Of a stretch of 5,322 nucleotides of DNA, positions 1-4,610 are shown in pieces. Numbering within the stretch: position 1 is the first letter of the stretch; each line of letters starts with the position of its first letter. The stretch lies in the NCBI GenBank assembly GCA_937898445.1, contig CALEJY010000142.1, positions 1-5,322 on the forward strand, read 5' to 3'. A program made the translations under genes and the position numbers. The stretch comes from an uncultured Candidatus Melainabacteria bacterium. Lineage in GTDB: Bacteria > Cyanobacteriota > Vampirovibrionia > Gastranaerophilales > Gastranaerophilaceae. The notes below the pieces were generated by a model that was not told the DNA's origin, did no database searches, and saw only the letters and a list, made by a program, of their open reading frames with translations.

Positions 1-62
1 GTTTAGTTTCCTAAAAAAATGAAACTTAGTCTAATATGTGTTTGAACTTGTACAGGGGGTGT

Positions 63-81
63 AAAAAGAAATCATTATTTC
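63..81 (-). terminator. Weak candidate terminator of the TPR gene
   Basis: On the minus strand GAAAT (81-77) and ATTTC (72-68) form a 5-bp stem with an AATG loop, followed at once by TTTTT (67-63). The hairpin overlaps the stop codon of the TPR gene. An A-run just upstream (about 91-87) could pair with the T-run across a bulge and lengthen the stem. The stem is short and AT-rich, so this would be an inefficient intrinsic terminator; it may simply be chance in AT-rich DNA. Confidence 0.3.
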
Positions 82-560
82 AAATATTTTTGCAAAATTA
101 GTTTTTTCAAAGCATTTGAATAAACTGCTTTCGGCTCAATTGCAAGAACTTTATCCAATGTTTCTACTGCCCCCTTATAATCTTCCAATTTCTTTTGCAC
201 TACTGCCTTGTAATACAAAGCATCAATAAATTTTGGATCAAGTTCTATAGCTTTGTCAAAATCAGCTATTGCAGATTTTAATTTTTCATTACTTGCTTCT
301 TTATCAGCCAAAAGTGCTTGCGCACGGTTGTAATAAGCGTCAATCATTTTGTGGTTTAATTCAATTGCTTTTGTGTAATTTTCGTATGCAGTTTCGTATT
401 CCCCAATATGATGAAAAACTATTGCTATTGAAAAATAAGGCATAGCCTCATCAGGGTTTAGCGCAATTGCTTTATCTAACGAATGTAAAGCCTCGTCAAA
501 CTTTCCTTCATTTGTTTCTGATATTCCTTTATCCAAATAAAATTTATAATCGTGTTCCAT
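75..560 (-). CDS. Small tetratricopeptide repeat (TPR) protein
   Basis: A 161-residue protein built almost entirely of TPR units, the helix-turn-helix repeats that form a protein-binding groove. Four repeats can be read: about residues 4-37 (ending AIALNP), 38-71 (ending AIELNH), 72-109 (ending AIELDP) and 110-143 (ending VLAIEP), plus a C-terminal capping helix rich in Lys and Leu. Repeat 3 is about four residues longer than the usual 34, with the extra length around ADKEASNEKL. There is no signal peptide or membrane helix, so it is probably a cytoplasmic adaptor; its partner cannot be told from sequence. The ATG at 560-558 is supported by a Shine-Dalgarno AAGGAA (572-567, minus strand) six to seven bases upstream. 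It is transcribed divergently from the glycosyltransferase gene, with a closely packed promoter region between them. The TPR assignment is secure; the role is unknown. Confidence 0.93.
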   Translation of the reverse strand: MEHDYKFYLDKGISETNEGKFDEALHSLDKAIALNPDEAMPYFSIAIVFHHIGEYETAYENYTKAIELNHKMIDAYYNRAQALLADKEASNEKLKSAIADFDKAIELDPKFIDALYYKAVVQKKLEDYKGAVETLDKVLAIEPKAVYSNALKKLILQKYLK

Positions 561-582
561 TTTTTATTCCTTTTTGTTAAAA

Positions 583-611
583 ATTCTATCTGAAACAAAA
601 GTCGTTTACAA
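583..611 (-). promoter_or_regulatory. Promoter of the TPR gene
   Basis: Minus-strand -35 TTGTAA (611-606) and -10 TAGAAT (588-583) are separated by 17 bp. Transcription would start near 576, giving a short leader of about 16 nt that contains the AAGGAA ribosome-binding site. The -35 box lies on the same bases as the -35 box of the divergent promoter on the plus strand. Confidence 0.55.
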
Positions 612-633
612 TATTTAAAAAATTAGTTATAAT
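605..633 (+). promoter_or_regulatory. Near-consensus promoter of the glycosyltransferase gene
   Basis: The -35 box TTTACA (605-610) and a perfect -10 box TATAAT (628-633) are separated by exactly 17 bp, a classic housekeeping sigma-70 layout. The expected transcription start, six to seven bases after the -10 box, falls at about 639-641, on the ATG at 640. The transcript therefore probably has no 5' leader. Confidence 0.7.
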
Positions 634-639
634 CAAATC

Positions 640-1707
640 ATGAATATTCTTTTTATAACAGACTTATATCCCGTTAAAGATGATGAAAAAACGACACCGA
701 GAACGCTTTTTGATTTCGTAAAAGAATGGAAAAAACAGGGGCATAAGGTTGATGTTATAAAACCAAATTTTATTTTAAATTCTTTTTTGCGCAAAAAAAC
801 GTTTTATAAAACCGGAAAATATAATGATGTTTTTAATGTAAATTATTGGACACCGTTTTGGTTTAGCGTGCAAAAAAAATTGCCGAATTTATCTAACTAT
901 GATATTGTTATTGCGCACATGCCATCAGGTATTTTGTTTGCAGATAAGTTGGGATTACCTTTTGTTGCAGGAGTGCATAATTCTGATATTGAAGTTTTGA
1001 CAAAACCTTTATATAAAATCCATTTTAAAAATAGATTAGAAAAAGCTTTGAAAAACGCAAAATTAATAGCTTGCAGGTCTTTTGTTTTGAAAGAAAAATT
1101 GCTGAAATTATATCCGGAGTTTGAAGAAAAAACTTTTGTTGCACCGTCTGGAATTGATGAAAAATTTATTATAGATGCAAAAAATGAAAATTTTCATTCT
1201 CCCATAAAAGTTTTAACTTGTGCGCACTTTAAAAAACGAAAAAATATTGATAAAGTTATAGAAGCTTGCAAAGGACTGGAAAATATTGAATTGACTGTGA
1301 TTGGGGATGGGAAAGAGCGTAAAGTTTTAGAAAAGATTGATAAAAATGTAAAATTTTTAGGAAGATTATCTCATAGTAAAGTTCTTGAGAAAATGAGAGA
1401 TAGTGATATTTTTGTACTACCTAGTATTGGTGAAACATTTGGTATGGTTTATTTAGAGGCTATGGCAAGTGGTTGTATTACTGTCTGCACAAAAGGTGAC
1501 GGGGTTGATGGAATTATTAAAAACGGCGAAAATGGTTTTTTAGTTGAGCCAAATTCAAAAAGCGTTAAAGAAACACTTCTTAATATAAAAAATATGGATA
1601 TAAAAACCTTAAACACCTTACGTATCAATAGTTTTAACACTATTAAAAACTACACATCCGCCATTTGTGCGGAAGAATATTTGCAACAAATTTTAAAGAT
1701 TTTGTAA
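640..1707 (+). CDS. GT4-type glycosyltransferase (GT-B fold)
   Basis: A 355-residue protein with the two-domain layout of GT4 retaining glycosyltransferases, which move a sugar from a nucleotide-sugar donor to a lipid, glycan or protein acceptor at the cytoplasmic face of the membrane. The N-terminal acceptor domain opens with the typical ILFITDLYP (3-11) and has the VAGVHNSD turn (109-116). The C-terminal donor domain starts around 188, with a basic stretch FKKRKN (197-202) where donor phosphates usually bind, the IGDG loop (221-224), and the hallmark E-x7-E at E265 and E273 inside GETFGMVYLEAMASG. No signal peptide or membrane helix is visible. The first ATG gives the expected family N-terminus although there is no Shine-Dalgarno site; the promoter position suggests a leaderless mRNA. 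Hand counts on three 60-base lines give about 23-27% G+C, below the symporter gene that follows. Donor and acceptor cannot be predicted; surface polysaccharide or lipopolysaccharide-type synthesis is a reasonable guess. Confidence 0.92.
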   Translation: MNILFITDLYPVKDDEKTTPRTLFDFVKEWKKQGHKVDVIKPNFILNSFLRKKTFYKTGKYNDVFNVNYWTPFWFSVQKKLPNLSNYDIVIAHMPSGILFADKLGLPFVAGVHNSDIEVLTKPLYKIHFKNRLEKALKNAKLIACRSFVLKEKLLKLYPEFEEKTFVAPSGIDEKFIIDAKNENFHSPIKVLTCAHFKKRKNIDKVIEACKGLENIELTVIGDGKERKVLEKIDKNVKFLGRLSHSKVLEKMRDSDIFVLPSIGETFGMVYLEAMASGCITVCTKGDGVDGIIKNGENGFLVEPNSKSVKETLLNIKNMDIKTLNTLRINSFNTIKNYTSAICAEEYLQQILKIL

Positions 1708-1711
1708 AGAT

Positions 1712-1743
1712 TTGACATCATGTAGGCATGTTTTTGGTAGTAT
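1712..1743 (+). promoter_or_regulatory. Probable promoter of the symporter operon
   Basis: A perfect TTGACA (1712-1717) is followed by TAGTAT (1738-1743, four of six matches to TATAAT) preceded by TGG (1735-1737), which makes an extended -10 element. The 20-bp spacer is longer than ideal, so the extended -10 probably does most of the work. The expected start is near 1750, just before the GGGT that opens the structured leader. A start elsewhere is possible because no other good -10 box lies at 16-18 bp. Confidence 0.45.
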
Positions 1744-1747
1744 TAAG

Positions 1748-1817
1748 TCTGGGTTGGTGATTTACCCTTTTTTGTAGAGTAGCCGAAACCTTATGACCCG
1801 AAAGGAAAAAATTAATG
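1748..1817 (+). promoter_or_regulatory. Structured 5' leader, candidate riboswitch upstream of the sodium symporter
   Basis: The roughly 65-nt leader is less AT-rich than ordinary spacers and has paired segments that compete with one another. GGGT (1751-1754) can pair locally with ACCC (1764-1767) or at long range with ACCC (1796-1799). The second ACCC lies in the 9-nt loop of a hairpin formed by CCTT (1789-1792) and AAGG (1802-1805), and that AAGG is the core of the symporter's Shine-Dalgarno site. A third option pairs GGTT (1752-1755) with AACC (1787-1790). The pseudoknotted form would hide the ribosome-binding site and the local hairpin would free it, the expected logic of a translational switch. 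No U-tract follows the hairpin, so control by transcription termination is unlikely. The downstream Na+-coupled symporter makes Na+ (DUF1646-type motif) or an amino acid plausible ligands, but I cannot match the leader to a known class by eye. Individual stems are only four base pairs. Confidence 0.4.
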
Positions 1818-3398
1818 AACAAAATTTTAATCGTACTTTTGACACTTTTATTTAACATTCAGCAGGCTAACGCATTTAATATTGATGCGTTTATGGATAA
1901 AAACGTTGCGCCAGTGTCCGATGCTATTGCTGCGGTTATTTTCCATCCAATTCATGTTTTTGGCGCTGATGTTCCGATTATTATATTTTGGATTTTGTTC
2001 GCAGGAATATTTTTCACTTTCTATTTGAGAGGTATTGCTGTTTGGGGCTTTAAACACGCTATTGAAGTTGTTTGCAAACCTAAAAAATCAGGCGGTGACG
2101 GATCTGGTGAAACTTCTGCGTTCCAAGCTTTGATGACTGCTTTGTCAGGAACTATCGGACTTGGAAGTATTGCAGGTGTTGCTATTGCGATTTCAATGGG
2201 TGGTCCTGGAGCTGCTTTTTGGATTATCGTAGGTGCGCTTTTGGGTATGTCTTTAAAGTTTGTAGAAGCTTCTTTGGCGGTAAAATACAGAAGATTTAAC
2301 CTTGACGGTTCAATTTCAGGTGGACCAATGCACTATATGGCACACGGTTTAACTCGTAAGAAAATGAGATGGTTAGGTCAGCCTTTATCTGTAATGTTCG
2401 CAATTCTTTGTATTTGCGGTGGTATTACAGGTGGTAATATGATCCAAATCAATCAGGCTGCAAACCAATTCGTAAACGTTTGTGGTGGTGAAAACGGTTT
2501 TATGCACAACTTCCACTGGGTAATCGGTTTGGGTATGGCAATTGTTGTTGGTTTAATCGTTATCGGTGGTATTAAAAATATCGTTAAAGTTACGGAAAAA
2601 ATCGTTCCGTTGAAGATTTTCATATATTTGTTTGCAGCAATGGCAGTAATTATTTGCAATATCAAGCTTGTTCCGCATGCCGCTTGGATTATTGTGAAAG
2701 AGGCTTTCAAACCGGAATCAATTTATGGCGGTATGTTTGTTGCAATGATTATGGGTTTAAGACGTTCTGTTCAGTCAAACGAAGCAGGTACTGGTTCTGC
2801 TCCGATTGTTTATGCGACTGTAAAAACTGACGAACCTTTATCTCAAGGTTTTGTTGCATTGCTTGACCCGTTCTTGACAGGTTTTATGTGTACATTGACG
2901 GCTTTTGCGATTGTAATTACAGGTGTTTATAAAACTCACGCCGGTCATACATCAGGTATTGAAATGACATCAGATGCTATTTCTTCTGTAATGCCATTCT
3001 TCCCAACTCTTTTGGCTGGTATTGTTTTACTTTACGCTTTGTCAACAATTATCAGTTGGGCTTATTATGGTCAAAAATCTTGGAACTTCTTGTTCGGAGA
3101 AGGCAGAAAGAGAACTTTGACTTTCCAATTTATTTATTGCGCATTTATTTTAATCGGTTCAGTATTGAACGTAACTTCTGTAATTAATATTACTGATGCG
3201 ATGATGATTGCAATGTCTATTCCAAACATTATTGCAATGTATATTTTAGCTCCTGAAATCAAAAAAGATTTGGCGGAATATTGCAGAATACACCAAATTG
3301 GCAAATGGATTAACAGAGATTGGTTAAAGCCGGCAGAAGTTCCTGCTGAAATTGATGAGGAGGATGAAGTTTCATGTCAGATCAACAAATTATCATAA
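1815..3398 (+). CDS. Sodium:alanine/glycine symporter, AGCS family
   Basis: A 527-residue inner-membrane protein of the alanine or glycine:cation symporter family, which imports small neutral amino acids with Na+. Family signatures are clear: SGTIGLGSIAGVA (111-123), the alanine-symporter signature GGPGAAFWIIVGALLGM (129-145) running into the KFVEASLAVKYR segment (148-159), SGGPMHYM (168-175), RRSVQSNEAGTGSAP (316-330) and STIISWAYYGQK (410-421). About ten hydrophobic helices are visible. The N-terminus (1-20, ending ANA) looks like a cleavable signal peptide, as in the longer members of this family. The first motif usually reads GxGNIAGVA; here Asn is replaced by Ser118. The C-terminus is polar and acidic (511-519) and encodes the ribosome-binding site of the next gene. 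The start at 1815 is supported by AAGGA (1802-1806). Sampled lines have about 38-43% G+C with many GGT, GTT and CGT codons, which suggests strong expression. Alanine is the best-guess substrate; glycine or another small amino acid is possible. Confidence 0.93.
   Translation: MNKILIVLLTLLFNIQQANAFNIDAFMDKNVAPVSDAIAAVIFHPIHVFGADVPIIIFWILFAGIFFTFYLRGIAVWGFKHAIEVVCKPKKSGGDGSGETSAFQALMTALSGTIGLGSIAGVAIAISMGGPGAAFWIIVGALLGMSLKFVEASLAVKYRRFNLDGSISGGPMHYMAHGLTRKKMRWLGQPLSVMFAILCICGGITGGNMIQINQAANQFVNVCGGENGFMHNFHWVIGLGMAIVVGLIVIGGIKNIVKVTEKIVPLKIFIYLFAAMAVIICNIKLVPHAAWIIVKEAFKPESIYGGMFVAMIMGLRRSVQSNEAGTGSAPIVYATVKTDEPLSQGFVALLDPFLTGFMCTLTAFAIVITGVYKTHAGHTSGIEMTSDAISSVMPFFPTLLAGIVLLYALSTIISWAYYGQKSWNFLFGEGRKRTLTFQFIYCAFILIGSVLNVTSVINITDAMMIAMSIPNIIAMYILAPEIKKDLAEYCRIHQIGKWINRDWLKPAEVPAEIDEEDEVSCQINKLS
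3358..3363 (+). promoter_or_regulatory. Strong ribosome-binding site inside the symporter gene
   Basis: AGGAGG, a perfect Shine-Dalgarno core, lies ten bases before the ATG at 3374 and is read by the symporter as part of its acidic C-terminal tail. It supports the overlapping start of the ACT-domain gene and implies that ribosomes finishing the symporter pass directly over the initiation site. Confidence 0.75.
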
Positions 3399-3652
3399 CA
3401 GTTTCAGGCGTAGACAAAGTTGGTATTGTTGCGAAAGTTTCAGCAGTATTGGCAAAGTTTGAAGTTAATATTGAAGATATTAAACAAACTCTTATGCAAG
3501 GACATTTTGTAATGTTTATGTTGTGTAATATTGAAAAATCAAGCTATTCTTTTAAAGAAATCAAAGAAGCTTTAACTCAAACCGGAGAAGAACTTGGAAT
3601 GGAAATTTGGGTTCAGAGAAAAGAAATTTTTGACAATATGCACAATATTTAA
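3374..3652 (+). CDS. Single ACT-domain protein, UPF0237 type
   Basis: A 92-residue protein made of one ACT domain, the beta-alpha-beta-beta-alpha-beta fold that often binds amino acids at subunit interfaces. The first strand and glycine-containing turn are IIITVSGVDKVGIVAKVSAV (5-24), the second strand runs through VNIEDIKQTLMQGHFVMFML (31-50), and the C-terminus has the conserved WVQRKEIFDNMHNI (79-92) typical of the UPF0237 family. Length matches the family (about 90). In many Firmicutes these proteins sit beside a UPF0210 (DUF711) partner, which is not seen here; instead the gene overlaps the symporter gene by 25 nt in another frame, so the two are probably translationally coupled. An inferred role is sensing the imported amino acid or modulating a partner enzyme, but no ligand is established. 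The family call is firm; the function is not. Confidence 0.9.
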   Translation: MSDQQIIITVSGVDKVGIVAKVSAVLAKFEVNIEDIKQTLMQGHFVMFMLCNIEKSSYSFKEIKEALTQTGEELGMEIWVQRKEIFDNMHNI

Positions 3653-3657
3653 TTTTT

Positions 3658-3672
3658 GAGGATTTCGATTTG
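3658..3672 (+). promoter_or_regulatory. Ribosome-binding site and TTG start of ruvC
   Basis: GAGGA (3658-3662) is followed seven bases later by TTG (3670-3672). The TTG is accepted as the start because the next residues, KILGIDPG, are the universal N-terminus of RuvC and place the first catalytic Asp at its usual position 7. No in-frame ATG gives this N-terminus. Confidence 0.85.
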
Positions 3673-4146
3673 AAGATTTTAGGTATAGATCCGGGAATTG
3701 GTATTGTTGGTTATTCTCTTGTCGAGTTTGATGGAGAAAATCCTGTTTTGTTGCATTCGGGGTCTATTCAAACACAAAAAAATTCTAAAGAAACTGCAAG
3801 ATTGTTAGAAATTTGGGAAGATATGAATACAATTATCGACAAGTACAAACCTGATTGTGCAGCGATTGAAAAATTGTTTTTCTTCCGAAACAGAACCACT
3901 GTTATGCCAGTTGCGCACGCTAGAGGCGTGATTTTGACCGCATTAGAAAAATATAAAGTTCCAATTTATGAATACACTCCGATGGAAGTTAAACAGGTTT
4001 TGACAGGTTATGGCAGAGCGGATAAAAAAGAAGTTGAACAGATGGTAAAATTTTCTCTCGGTGTGGAAAATCTTCCAAAACTTGATGATACGGTCGATTC
4101 TATTGCAATTGCAATTTGCCATACCCGTTCGCTTGTGCTAGGATAA
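3670..4146 (+). CDS. ruvC: Crossover junction endodeoxyribonuclease RuvC
   Basis: RuvC is the Holliday-junction resolvase that works as a dimer with the RuvAB branch-migration motor and makes paired nicks across recombination junctions, using Mg2+. At 158 residues it is within the normal range (about 150-190). The RNase H-like core is complete: Asp7 in GIDPGIGIVGYS (5-16), Glu67 in AIEKLFF (65-71), and Asp140 and Asp143 in LDDTVDSIAIAICH (138-151) match the four acidic catalytic residues of the E. coli enzyme (D7, E66, D138, D141). The conserved FRNRTT (72-77) and AHARGV (82-87) segments are also present. Translation starts at TTG. The gene follows the ACT gene after 17 bp and is followed by a membrane-protein gene after 5 bp, so it is very likely co-transcribed with the symporter. 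ruvA and ruvB are not adjacent in this window. Confidence 0.97.
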   Translation: MKILGIDPGIGIVGYSLVEFDGENPVLLHSGSIQTQKNSKETARLLEIWEDMNTIIDKYKPDCAAIEKLFFFRNRTTVMPVAHARGVILTALEKYKVPIYEYTPMEVKQVLTGYGRADKKEVEQMVKFSLGVENLPKLDDTVDSIAIAICHTRSLVLG

Positions 4147-4154
4147 GACTTATG
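4140..4154 (+). promoter_or_regulatory. Ribosome-binding site that sets the membrane-protein start
   Basis: AGGA (4140-4143), overlapping the last codons of ruvC, lies eight bases before ATG 4152-4154. This favours the start at 4152 over an in-frame upstream ATG at 4116 that would lie inside ruvC and add 12 polar residues. Confidence 0.7.
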
Positions 4155-4610
4155 GAAATAAATTTTATTTTATTAAAACAGATTGCGATTTTGAGTGCGT
4201 TTTTTGGAGCAGTACTTGGAGCGATTACGTTAATTCCTTATTTGGGAGTTGTTGCGTTTGTATTTTTAATATGCCTTATTGCTCCGCTTGTAATTTGGCT
4301 TTTGGTCAAATACAACTGTTTGTCACTCTCGTCAATCAAAGATAGCGTAATTGTAGGCGCAATTGCCGGATTTGTTGCATATATGGGATTTTCTATTGTA
4401 TATGTTCCTATATCGGTTTTGTTGATGAAAGTTTTTCATCTTGCGGCAAATGCGGGAGTTGGGTTTATGCTTGGTAATGCAACTTTCTTTTTGCTTGTTG
4501 TAATCTCTCTTTTTATGGGAGTTTTGGGAGCTACAATTAACGCTTTTACAGGGTTTTTAACATTTTATGTATTAGATTTTATTAATTCAATAGAGAAAAA
4601 GGGAAAATAA
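4152..4610 (+). CDS. Small multi-pass membrane protein of unknown function
   Basis: A 152-residue, strongly hydrophobic protein that I do not recognise. Four membrane regions can be read at about residues 8-29, 32-52, 64-92 and 103-143; the last two are long enough that either could be two helices or a re-entrant segment. Small-residue patterns (GAVLGA 19-24, GAIAGF 69-74, GVLGAT 123-128) suggest tight helix packing. Short polar links carry KYNCLSLSSIKDS (53-65), and the tail is basic (EKKGK). No enzyme motif, metal-binding cluster or signal peptidase site stands out, so it could be a small transporter subunit, a permease-like protein or a membrane organiser. It starts 5 bp after ruvC and its stop touches the ATG of mtnA, so it is embedded in the operon. 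An alternative start at 4116 is in frame but lacks support. It is clearly a real gene by operon packing and hydrophobic pattern, but its function is open. Confidence 0.8.
   Translation: MEINFILLKQIAILSAFFGAVLGAITLIPYLGVVAFVFLICLIAPLVIWLLVKYNCLSLSSIKDSVIVGAIAGFVAYMGFSIVYVPISVLLMKVFHLAANAGVGFMLGNATFFLLVVISLFMGVLGATINAFTGFLTFYVLDFINSIEKKGK
4599..4603 (+). promoter_or_regulatory. Ribosome-binding site of mtnA
   Basis: AAGGG, located seven bases before the ATG at 4611 and encoded within the Lys-Gly tail of the membrane-protein gene. The previous TAA directly abuts the ATG, so mtnA initiation is probably coupled to termination upstream. Confidence 0.6.

Noticed and set aside
42..70. Promoter-like TTGAAC at 42-47 in the left intergenic stretch
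   Set aside because: There is no -10 box at proper spacing on the plus strand, and the minus-strand reading (TTTACA at 65-60) has its nearest -10-like hexamer 21 bp away.
1449..1640. Minus-strand open frame of 63 codons inside the glycosyltransferase gene
   Set aside because: It lies wholly antisense to a gene with clear family motifs (including the E-x7-E region) and has no recognisable domain of its own.
1735..1814. tRNA or a known glycine-type riboswitch in the gap before the symporter
   Set aside because: There is no cloverleaf or acceptor-stem pairing, and the conserved tandem glycine aptamer segments are not present; only short competing stems are seen.
1848..2057. Minus-strand open frame of 69 codons inside the symporter gene
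   Set aside because: It is antisense to the N-terminal part of the symporter, low in complexity, and has no domain signal.
2453..2710. Minus-strand open frame of 85 codons with a hydrophobic translation
   Set aside because: The hydrophobicity mirrors the membrane segments coded on the other strand; there is no independent evidence for a gene.
3630..3635. Perfect TTGACA near the end of the ACT gene as an internal promoter for ruvC
   Set aside because: No -10-like hexamer occurs 16-18 bp downstream; AT-rich hexamers nearby are only 11-12 bp away, too close.
4116..4151. Upstream in-frame ATG for the small membrane protein
   Set aside because: It would overlap ruvC by 31 nt, add a polar 12-residue extension and lacks a fitting ribosome-binding site; ATG 4152 has AGGA eight bases upstream.
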